Source of the DNA: an uncultured Clostridium sp.
Lineage (GTDB): Bacteria; Bacillota; Clostridia; TANB77; CAG-508
DNA length: 55,804 bases
Assembly: GCA_946495655.1 (NCBI GenBank)
Contig: CAMMDS010000002.1
Span: 92,984 to 148,787, forward strand
Reading direction: 5' to 3'
Every line of letters begins with the position of its first letter. The first letter of the stretch is position 1. Shown here one piece after another: positions 31,301-39,191 of this stretch. Below the pieces are notes generated by a model. That model was not told the origin of the DNA and searched no databases. It saw nothing but the letters and a program-made list of their open reading frames with translations. The position numbers were made by a program, and so were the translations under genes.

Positions 31301-31720
31301 TATAGTATTTTTCAAATTTTCTATGGTAATTCCGTGTTTTTTAAACTCTGTAATTTGAGTTCCAATAAGTTCGATATTTTCAGAAGATTTTCCAATAAAT
31401 TTTAAATTATTCTTTTCTTCTGATAAAATATTATATATTAACATTGATTTACCACAAGAAGATAGATTAGAAAAATTAGCATTTCCTAACTCTTTTAAAA
31501 CTCTATATGCCATACGATTAAATGTTAATACTTCAGCTGAAATAACTGCATTATTTGGAAGCGAATCTATTAGCTTCTTTTCTGCAGTAAATGAAAATTG
31601 TTCAGGTGTAATAATGTATATTTTTCTACTATTTCCTTTTTTTATTTTATCAGCAATCTCATTAAAAATATATGTACTCTTTCCTGTTCCTGATCTACCA
31701 TATATAATTCTTAAACTCAC
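28367..31720 (-). CDS. addB: AddB, helicase-exonuclease subunit with Fe-S cysteines
   Basis: LRIIYGRSGTGKSTYIFNEI, YEACPFSYFLKYGLNL, RIIDYKSSSKD nuclease motif, CEYCKYKTIC; likely GTG start at 31720 with GGAG RBS. Confidence 0.92.
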   Translation of the reverse strand: MSLRIIYGRSGTGKSTYIFNEIADKIKKGNSRKIYIITPEQFSFTAEKKLIDSLPNNAVISAEVLTFNRMAYRVLKELGNANFSNLSSCGKSMLIYNILSEEKNNLKFIGKSSENIELIGTQITEFKKHGITIENLKNTIENTQDKYLKAKLNDMLEIYEKYTEEISNCYIDENDNLTLLADNLELVKDFDNTDIYIDEFVGFTYQEFEILRKLLNKANEINITVCTDEIEMNSEPDADIYYSNKLTLNKILNIAKDENIHIDNPVELSDKYRYKNNELAHLEENIYAFPYKKYESNIQNIELFLAKNQYSEIEHVAENIVKLVRDNKYRFKDISVITKDLEGYSNLCKVIFSKYNIPVFIDEKKDLSQNILVKYILSLINIFAKNWSSASVLEFMKTGLNSDIEDQDINILENYVLRWGIKGSKWYNGDWNFYKESEEEQNKVLHIRDKIVQPLLEFKQELTKQKDVKSITTKLYEFLIKNHIDVNMEKKIIELEEIGEIEKAKEYETSYRLIMDVFDEIVLLFADKKVSFEKYADILKIGLGNTGLGKIPGTQDQVTVGDVDRSRSHKVKAVFIIGLNDGMFPSVNKNEGFFNDKDRELLKEKGIELAKGTLEKLYDDNFNIYKAFSTAEDKIYLSYASSDLEGKSLRSSILVNRVKKIFPELKEKSDVIEKQNEIITEENTFEELLSNLREFIDGKEINEKWFWVFNYYSTNAKWKNKLESSLRALNYNIETDNIEQSNLNKLYGNTLKTSVSRLEQYEACPFSYFLKYGLNLSEREEFKIQSIDTGTFMHDIIDGFFDKLQEYNLKVKEIEDKKIDAIVDDIIEEKLGLKQNYIFISIPKYKLLSTRLKKVIKKSIKYIVYSLRYSDFEVMGHEMEFKNGKEYPAIEIELDNGKKVEITGKIDRIDIAKTPEGNYVRIIDYKSSSKDINLNEVVAGLQLQLITYLDAVCSIEDVMPAGVLYFNLIDPSIKNAKNFDEEKLQEEIRKQFKMKGLILADVNIVKKMDKKLEKGNSDMVPAYIDKDGNLSNKTSTITRQQFENLQKYTNKIIKQIGNEILSGSIKIKPYYKLKQGNTPCEYCKYKTICNFNTGICKKEYNYIGNESKDVIFERFSK

Positions 31721-31749
31721 TTTATACTCCTTTTGTTCTATATTATTAT

Positions 31750-32619
31750 TTAAGCTGTATCTCTTTTCCAATAAAATAAATATTGTTGAGCTAATCCTTC
31801 TAGATTTCCGTATTTTTCTCTAGCTAATTTTTCTATTTCTTTTTTATTTACTTTTGTTTCATCTTCATTTTTTATGTACAATTCATTCATAACACGTCTT
31901 ACCCAAACATCTATAGGAAAAACGTCAAACCTTTTAAGTGTAGAAAACAAAAGTATGCAATCAGCAACTTTTGGACCAACTCCAGATAGTGTTAAAAGTA
32001 TATCTCTAACTTTCTGTGTGTCTTTTTCTTCATGTAACCTTTCCAAATCTACTTGCTTTTCTAATATTTTATGTGTGGTTTCATATACACGTACATCTCT
32101 GAAACCCAACCCTAATCCTCTTAAATCTTCTATTGTAGCTTTAGCTAAATTATCTACTGTAGGAAAAGTATAATATTCTTTTCCTTTCCACTCTATTTTA
32201 TCTCCATATTTTTGTGATATTCTATTAATTATTCCTTTTATTCTTGGAATATTATTATTTGCAGATATAATGAAAGAAATAATTGTTTCCCATAAATCCT
32301 GATTTAATATTCTTATTCCATTTCCATATTTTATACTATTTTCTAAATATGAATCTATTTTAGAAAGTCTATCTTTTATTTCTTCATAATCTCTATTTAA
32401 ATCAAAATAATCTGTTACTAACTCTTCTAAATTATCCGCACCCAGACTAGAAAATATAACTGTGTTATCCACTTTTTTCACATTTATTACATTATTTTTT
32501 ACTATTCCTGTATAACTTTCATCTGTCTCCTCATCCCATCTAAAGCATTGTCCACATTCGAATATGTGCTTTGGTTCAAATGATGTAACATTTTCTAATA
32601 TATATTTTTGTTCTTGCAT
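31750..32619 (-). CDS. 8-oxoguanine DNA glycosylase (OGG-type, HhH-GPD)
   Basis: FECGQCFRWDEE...LSGVGPKVADCILLFSTLKRFDVFPIDVWVRRVM. Confidence 0.93.
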   Translation of the reverse strand: MQEQKYILENVTSFEPKHIFECGQCFRWDEETDESYTGIVKNNVINVKKVDNTVIFSSLGADNLEELVTDYFDLNRDYEEIKDRLSKIDSYLENSIKYGNGIRILNQDLWETIISFIISANNNIPRIKGIINRISQKYGDKIEWKGKEYYTFPTVDNLAKATIEDLRGLGLGFRDVRVYETTHKILEKQVDLERLHEEKDTQKVRDILLTLSGVGPKVADCILLFSTLKRFDVFPIDVWVRRVMNELYIKNEDETKVNKKEIEKLAREKYGNLEGLAQQYLFYWKRDTA

Positions 32620-32727
32620 TTATCTATTTCCTTTACATTCTATTTTTCATTCAAAATAAAAGGTAATACTTTTATTTCACATACCTATATTATATAAATT
32701 TATTGAATTAGTGTCAATTATTTCTCA

Positions 32728-33597
32728 TTACTTAAAACCTTTTCCCCATGCTTCTCTAGCACTAGATATTACAATAAATGACCTCGGATCTATTTCTTCT
32801 GCTATTTGTTTTATTTTTGCAACTTCCCCTCTAGATGCAACACACCACAGAATCATTTTCTTTTCTCTTGTATACATACCTTTTGCATAAATTGCTGTAC
32901 TTCCTCTATCTAATCTTTCACCTATCACTTGAGAAATTTCTTTATATTTATTAGAAACAATAAACATAGTTTTCGTAAAATATATTCCTTCAAATACAAT
33001 ATCTATCATTTTTCCACTTAAATAAATTGCAATTGCTGAATATAAACCTACCTCAATTTCTTTAAAGAAAATAACGTTTAATAAAACTATCGCAATGTCA
33101 ATTATAACTATTAAATTGCTCGCTCTATAGTGTGGTTTATATGAACGAATTATATATGAGAGTAAATCAGTTCCTCCTGTTGAAGCATTTGCTTTTAAAA
33201 CAATAGCTGTTCCTAGTCCTATTAAAATACCGCCATAAATACATGCAAGTAGTCTATCCTGTGTTAGAGAATTAAATTTTTCAAATATATCAATTAAGGT
33301 AGATAATACAATTGTTCCAAATATTCCCTTTATCGCGGTTTCTTTTCCAACTCTTATAATTGTTAAAATTATTAATGGTATATTAAGTATTAGCATTGTA
33401 GTTCCAAGAGGCAAATTAAATAAATAATATATAATTGTTGAAATACCTGCAAAGCCACCTGATGATAATTGATTAGGAAGCAAGAAAAATGATGTTCCTG
33501 CAGCCATTAAAGCACATCCTAAAATTATATATAGTCCCTCTTTTATTACCTTTTTTGCTAACAACTGATTACGAGTCAATTTTCTGATTTTACTCAT
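32728..33597 (-). CDS. YitT family membrane protein (DUF2179)
   Basis: ALMAAGTSFFLLPNQLSSGGFAGISTIIYYLF...STGGTDLLSYII...DPRSFIVISSAREAWGKGFK. Confidence 0.92.
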   Translation of the reverse strand: MSKIRKLTRNQLLAKKVIKEGLYIILGCALMAAGTSFFLLPNQLSSGGFAGISTIIYYLFNLPLGTTMLILNIPLIILTIIRVGKETAIKGIFGTIVLSTLIDIFEKFNSLTQDRLLACIYGGILIGLGTAIVLKANASTGGTDLLSYIIRSYKPHYRASNLIVIIDIAIVLLNVIFFKEIEVGLYSAIAIYLSGKMIDIVFEGIYFTKTMFIVSNKYKEISQVIGERLDRGSTAIYAKGMYTREKKMILWCVASRGEVAKIKQIAEEIDPRSFIVISSAREAWGKGFK

Positions 33598-33910
33598 AAA
33601 AATTTCACCTACTATTGGATTAAACTTGTTTATAATCAATTGCATTTTTTCAAAATTATTATTTTAAAAAAAGCATTTAATTATTTTACTTATTTTTCCC
33701 AATAATAAGTGAACTTATTCGTTAATTTATTATAAAGTTACCAATTTATAAAATTGCAAGTTGTCTTGAAGGTTAAAAACATATTTATAAATTTAATAGA
33801 ATTTGTAGACAAAATAAAAATAATATTGTAGAATATTACCATAGGAAATGATAGTAAGCAGATGTGGTTTTGCCACCTAATTTTTACGAAATATCGTAGG
33901 AAGGGTGGTG

Positions 33911-34030
33911 ATGTTTATGTTTAAAGTGATACTATTTTTTATAATATCCTTAATGTTATCTTTAACATTAAACGTTGCCTTGACAGCAGTTCTTTATAAG
34001 AACTGGGTTGATAAGCAACTACATAAATAA
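33911..34030 (+). CDS. 39-aa hydrophobic peptide, putative small membrane toxin
   Basis: MFMFKVILFFIISLMLSLTLNVALTAVLYKNWVDKQLHK*; preceded by aagggtggtg RBS; not in ORF track because <60 aa. Confidence 0.6.
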   Translation: MFMFKVILFFIISLMLSLTLNVALTAVLYKNWVDKQLHK

Positions 34031-34036
34031 AGAAAG

Positions 34037-34068
34037 CTCACATCTGTACTTTGCTGAGTAGATGTGAG
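34037..34068 (+). terminator. hairpin after small ORF
   Basis: ctcacatct...agatgtgag then tctttt. Confidence 0.75.
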
Positions 34069-34220
34069 TCTTTTAAATCTATTTTGGCAAAACCACGTTT
34101 GTGGATTTGTCATTTCCTACATTTATTATAATCCATTTATAAGTAAAAAGTCAATAAATATGTTAAAATTTTGTAAATGTTATAAATAATAAAATATGAG
34201 CCATAACTGCAAATCACTAT

Positions 34221-35265
34221 CTATTCATATGATTCTAAAACCTCTAATTCAAATTTTCCAGGCTTTATTTTATCATCTCTTTCTATCACTACATCTACGT
34301 CATATATATCTTTAAGTTTTGATATATTCTCTTTTTTATGTCCTATTATATTATTTACATTTATATCGTTTGCTTTAATTTTTACTTTTTTTACTTTTGC
34401 ATTTACTTTTTTTATTTCATTAACTATGCTATCATACCACATACTAGATTCTACTAGTTGCCTAAAAGCTGGATGATATGGTCCTGCAATTACACTACTT
34501 TTTTCTGTACTTGGATCTGATATTTCTTCTGTATTTTGAAGTCCAATTCTAATTACATTAATTTTGTTTCGATTAAATAAATCTACTATTTCCTTACATC
34601 TTTCCACTGCTTGTCCTACTGTTAATGGATTATAATCTCCTCTTTCGTATTCATCTGCAAGTTCTGTATCTTTTATAACCAATACTGGATAAATTCTAAC
34701 TATTTTAGGTTTTAATTTAATTAACTCTTTTGCAGTATTTATTTCATCTTGTTTTGTACTTTCAGGAAGTCCCACCATCATTTGATGTCCTAAGATAAAT
34801 CCATATCTTCTAATTAATTTTGATGCATTTTTTGTATCTTCATATGTATGACCTCTTTTGCATCTTTTTAATATATAGTTATTAGTAGATTGTACTCCAA
34901 GTTCAATTGTTTTCACATGATATTTTTTCATTCTCTTTAATATTTCTTTATCAATACAATCAGGTCTAGTAGAAATTCTAATGCTATTTACTTTCTTGTT
35001 TTCTATGTATTTTTGAACTGCCTCAAGCAATTCCTCTTGTTTTTCTTTTTCTATCGCAGTAAAGCTTCCTCCAAAAAATGCAACTTCAACATATTTGTGA
35101 TTGTCTCTAAAATTCTTTAAAAAATATTCTATTGTTTCTTTAACATCTTTTGCTGTTACCATTTTAGTTTGTCCGACTTATTCTTTTCTGATTACAAAAT
35201 GTACAATTATTTGGACAACCTAAATGTGGTACAAAAATTGGAATAATATACTCTTTTTTCATCAT
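34221..35265 (-). CDS. Elp3-like radical SAM protein, interrupted by +1 shift at CGG (35173-35175)
   Basis: N-part MMKKEYIIPIFVPHLGCPNNCTFCNQKRIS carries CxxxCxxC; +1 frame continues GQTKMVTAKDVKETIEYFLKNF...VAFFGGSFTAI. Confidence 0.9.
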
Positions 35266-35975
35266 GTCTCACTCCTTCTTGAACAAAAAGGAGTGTCCCT
35301 TTTGTTCAATCTTTCTAATGCTTTTCCTGCAGCATCCATTTCAGCATGTTTCTTTGTTCTGCCTTCACCAGTAGCAAGCATTTTTCCATCAACTTCAACT
35401 TTTACTGTAAAAATTTTATTATGATCTGGACCTGTTTCTTTTATAACTGTATATTTTATACATACATCACCATTTTCTTGTAGTTTCTCTTGTAATACAG
35501 TTTTAAAATCTTTCATTCCAACATGTTTAGTTGAATTCTCTATTGCGTCTTTTAAATTATTTATTATAAATTTTTCTGCTTCTTCTAAACCTCCATCAAA
35601 ATATATTGCTGCTATAGTAGCTTCTATACTGTCAGCAAGAATTGCAGGTTTAAAATTCCCTTTACTATTAGCTTCACTTTTTCCGATTAAAATAAAATCA
35701 CTAAAATTATGACGTTTAGCTACTTTATATAAACTATCTTCACAAACTACTTCTGCCCTAACTTTAGTCATTTCACCTTCTTTTAGTTTTTTATAATTAT
35801 TATATATATATTTGCTTGATATAAACTCTAAGATGCTATCTCCTAGGAACTCTAACTTTTCATTGCTTTCCACTTTGTTTTCATATGCATATGAAGTATG
35901 TGTTAAAGCTTTACTTAATAGATTTTTGTTCTTAAATTTGTAATCTATACTTTTTTCTAATTTTTCAAAATTCAT
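35262..35975 (-). CDS. rnc: ribonuclease III
   Basis: LTHTSYAYENKVESNEKLEFLGDSILEFISSKYIY; dsRBD at C-terminus; last ~15 codons are repeat-derived. Confidence 0.97.
   Translation of the reverse strand: MNFEKLEKSIDYKFKNKNLLSKALTHTSYAYENKVESNEKLEFLGDSILEFISSKYIYNNYKKLKEGEMTKVRAEVVCEDSLYKVAKRHNFSDFILIGKSEANSKGNFKPAILADSIEATIAAIYFDGGLEEAEKFIINNLKDAIENSTKHVGMKDFKTVLQEKLQENGDVCIKYTVIKETGPDHNKIFTVKVEVDGKMLATGEGRTKKHAEMDAAGKALERLNKRDTPFCSRRSET
35279..35309. repeat. GGGAC-core palindromic repeat, class 4 copy a
   Basis: ttgaacaaaaaggagtgtcccttttgttcaa. Confidence 0.85.
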
Positions 35976-36116
35976 TTTCTTCTATTTTCACCTCTTTTCC
36001 CAATTCTAATTCCAAGTATTAATATTATACACCAAATTATGATAAAAAAAAAGAGATTTACCAAAAATATCCAAAAAGAAAAACAAAGCAATCTTCTGAT
36101 TACTCTGCTTTTCTTA

Positions 36117-36359
36117 CTATGCTATATGATCTTTTATATAATCTACAACATCACCTACAGAAACAACCTTTTCTGCATCTGCATCTGGTATTTCTATGTC
36201 AAACTCTTCTTCAAGAGCCATTATTAATTCTACTATATCAAGTGAATCTGCTCCTAAATCATCTATAAAAGATGCTTCCATTGTAACTGCTGTTTCAGCT
36301 ACACCTAGTTGTTCAACTATAATTCCTTTTACTTTTTCAAAAACTTCTTCTGAACTCAT
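36117..36359 (-). CDS. acpP: acyl carrier protein
   Basis: [32 protein letters not shown]. Confidence 0.98.
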   Translation of the reverse strand: MSSEEVFEKVKGIIVEQLGVAETAVTMEASFIDDLGADSLDIVELIMALEEEFDIEIPDADAEKVVSVGDVVDYIKDHIA

Positions 36360-36538
36360 CTTATAAGTTCACCTCCTTAAATTTTCTTAAATTTATTTTA
36401 ACCTAACAATAATACATATTAATTTAATTGTCAATATATTTTACAAATTTTATTAAAATATTTGCTACAAATACTTATTTTTAGGCATTTTTTAATTATG
36501 TACTAAATTATTCTTTATTATACTAGGTAGTCTTAATT

Positions 36539-37585
36539 TTATTTTTCAATTTTTAATTCTTCAGTTTTATTATTTTCGAAAGCTTCGATCATTTTATCTA
36601 CTGCTTTGTTTTCTACAAATTTTTCTGCTTGCTTTATTGTAAATTCAAATAATTTTTCATCACTACTTCCATGAGCTTTTACAACGGGTTTTTTTACTCC
36701 TAAGAATAATGCCCCACCATATTCTTTATAATCTACTGTTCTAGAAAATCTCTTTATTGCAGGTAAACTTGGAAGTGCAGCTATTTTAGCAAGTAAATTA
36801 TGTGTTAAACTTTCAGTAAGACTTCTTTTTACGAATTTTCCCAAACCTTCTACTGATTTTAAGAAAACATTACCTGTAAATCCATCTGTTACAACAACAT
36901 CGACTTTTCCAGAAAATGCATCTCTTCCTTCTACATTTCCAATAAAATTAATATCTAACTTTTCAGCATTTTCTTTTAATAATTTATATGATTCTTTCGT
37001 AAGTTCATTTCCTTTTGTTTCTTCTGTACCAATGTTTAATAAACCTACAGCTGGTGCTTCCATATTAAATGTATTCTTTAAGTAAATACTAGCCATTTGC
37101 GCAAACTGTAATAAATTTATAGGTTTACAATTTGTATTAGATCCACAATCCATAAGAAGTAATCTGCTTTTGTATGCTGGTAGAATTCCTGCTAAAGCTG
37201 GTCTATCAATTCCTTTAATTCTTCCTACAAGAAGTGTAGCACCAGTAAGAAGTGCTCCTGAGTTTCCTGCAGAAATAAATACATCTCCCTCTCCATTTTT
37301 TAACATATTAAACCCTACAACCATTGAAGAATCCTTTTTATGTTTTATTGCTTGTGTTGGTATATCTTCCATTTCAATTGTTTCTGTGGCGTTTTTTATA
37401 CTTAATCTTGGTGAGATATCATTTATATCATCTTTCCCATATAGCTCTTTTATACGTGATTTTATAACTTCCTCTTTTCCTATTAAAACTACTTTTGATT
37501 GTATTTGACTAATTGCTTTTACTGCTCCTTTTATATTTGCATCTGGTGCATTATCTCCACCCATGGCATCTAGTAAAATTATCAT
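36539..37585 (-). CDS. plsX: phosphate acyltransferase PlsX
   Basis: MIILLDAMGGDNAPDANIKGAVKAI...DGFTGNVFLKSVEG. Confidence 0.96.
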   Translation of the reverse strand: MIILLDAMGGDNAPDANIKGAVKAISQIQSKVVLIGKEEVIKSRIKELYGKDDINDISPRLSIKNATETIEMEDIPTQAIKHKKDSSMVVGFNMLKNGEGDVFISAGNSGALLTGATLLVGRIKGIDRPALAGILPAYKSRLLLMDCGSNTNCKPINLLQFAQMASIYLKNTFNMEAPAVGLLNIGTEETKGNELTKESYKLLKENAEKLDINFIGNVEGRDAFSGKVDVVVTDGFTGNVFLKSVEGLGKFVKRSLTESLTHNLLAKIAALPSLPAIKRFSRTVDYKEYGGALFLGVKKPVVKAHGSSDEKLFEFTIKQAEKFVENKAVDKMIEAFENNKTEELKIEK

Positions 37586-37695
37586 ATTGATTCCTCCAAT
37601 AATTGTAACTATTTTCTAAATATATATTACTGTTTAAATATTTTATAACTTAAATGTATTAAAGTCAATTATAATTTAAGAAATTTTATTTTTTT

Positions 37696-37827
37696 GAAAC
37701 AAGGGGACGTACGATTTGTTCCAAAACTGAAACAAAGGGACAGACATAAAATTATTTGAATAATAATCTTTCATATGTCTGTCCCCATCAATTCAAATTT
37801 GGAACAAATCGTACGTCCCCTTGTTTC
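37696..37827. repeat. GGGAC-core long cruciform, class 3 copy b
   Basis: Perfect 27-bp outer arms gaaacaaggggacgtacgatttgttcc / ggaacaaatcgtacgtccccttgtttc plus inner gggacagacata/tatgtctgtccc. Confidence 0.9.
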
Positions 37828-37835
37828 AGTTTTGT

Positions 37836-38741
37836 CTAATTATATAAATAATTTTGAGGGTTTACCTCTGTACCATTTACCCTTACCTCAAAGTGTAAAT
37901 GGTTACCTGTCGAGTTGCCTGTTGATCCTACTGCAGCTATAGTATCACCTGCTTTTACTTTTTCACCTGTAGAAACATATAAAGCACTACAATGTCCATA
38001 ATAAGTTTCTATACCATTACCGTGAGACATTTTTACAACATATCCATATCCTCCACTATATCCCGAAAAAGTAACTGTACCATCTGCAGCGGCTTTTATT
38101 GGTGTCCCTGCTGGTGCTGCTATGTCTAAACCTGTATGTCCATAAGATCTAATACTTTCTCTATTACCAAATCTTGATGTAATTATACCAGATACGGGTT
38201 TTACCTCTAAATACACTCCATTTACAGTATGAGATTCGATTTCTTTTTGCTCAGCAATTTCTTTCTCTATTTCATCTATTCTTTGTTCGATTTCTTCATT
38301 TAGATTTGCTTTCGCCACTTTTACTGTACTTTCATCCTCTTTATCAGTTGTAATTACATCTACTATACCAATATCTAATTCTAAATCATCCTCATATTTT
38401 TCAGTCATTTCATCAACTATTTTTTCAGCTTCTTCTAAACTTGCTAAAACAGTTTTTTCTTTGCCATCTAGAGTTACAGCATATAATTTATACGTTGTTT
38501 CAGAGCTATCTTCTAATTTAGCCAATATTGTTTCTTCGTTAGTTTCCTCTGATTTTTCAACTAATTTTAATTTATATTCTGGCATATTTTCAATTGTTGT
38601 ATATAATTTAGCTTCTTCTTCTTTATTTATTATTTCATTTACTTTTTCTTCAAATTCATCTTTATTTGCTACATAACCAGCACTTTCTCCTGCTATTGTT
38701 ACTTCACATACTATATTGAATTTGAATAAAATAACTATCAT
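37836..38741 (-). CDS. M23 family metallopeptidase (membrane-anchored); true start possibly upstream
   Basis: GIITSRFGNRESIRSYGHTGLDIAAPAGTPIKAAADGTV...GNHLHFEVRVNG. Confidence 0.92.
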   Translation of the reverse strand: MIVILFKFNIVCEVTIAGESAGYVANKDEFEEKVNEIINKEEEAKLYTTIENMPEYKLKLVEKSEETNEETILAKLEDSSETTYKLYAVTLDGKEKTVLASLEEAEKIVDEMTEKYEDDLELDIGIVDVITTDKEDESTVKVAKANLNEEIEQRIDEIEKEIAEQKEIESHTVNGVYLEVKPVSGIITSRFGNRESIRSYGHTGLDIAAPAGTPIKAAADGTVTFSGYSGGYGYVVKMSHGNGIETYYGHCSALYVSTGEKVKAGDTIAAVGSTGNSTGNHLHFEVRVNGTEVNPQNYLYN

Positions 38742-39122
38742 AATTATAAACAGTGCAATTGCTACTAAATTTATAAGCCTAATAATTTCTTTTGTGTAGT
38801 ATTTAATTTTCCTGTTTAAAATAAAATTTCACACTCCTTTTTCATGACGCGACAATGTTAATTATACTATATATTATATGTAATTTCAAACAATATATTC
38901 TTTTTTCTCGATTTTTGGCTAATTTTGAGACATTTGGTATTTGTTCGATATTGATTTATCATATGTTTTACTCCATTTTTCTTGATTTTCCTCGTTTTTT
39001 CTCGTTTTTCCTTGTGTTGACTTTTGGTGAAATTTACTATCTTTAGGAAAAATTGGCTTTTTTAGTGATTATTTGTTTCAACAAAAATATATTATTTAAC
39101 AAATACTTATATTTAATACCAA

Positions 39123-39168
39123 AAATAAACAGACATATGAATTAAAAATTTATATGTCTGTTTATTCT
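39123..39168. terminator. terminator-like hairpin
   Basis: aataaacagacatat...atatgtctgtttatt. Confidence 0.75.
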
Positions 39169-39191
39169 AATTAATATATTAGCATTCTATC

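Larger units (their letters stand above)
33842..34119 (+). mobile_element. ~280-bp inverted-repeat element (candidate MITE or type I toxin module)
   Basis: 33842-33874 taggaaatga...gtggttttgcc and 34086-34119 ggcaaaaccac...tcatttccta. Confidence 0.65.

Noticed and set aside
28367-31720. AddB without adjacent AddA as an anomaly
   Set aside because: addA may be elsewhere in the genome; the window alone cannot show absence.
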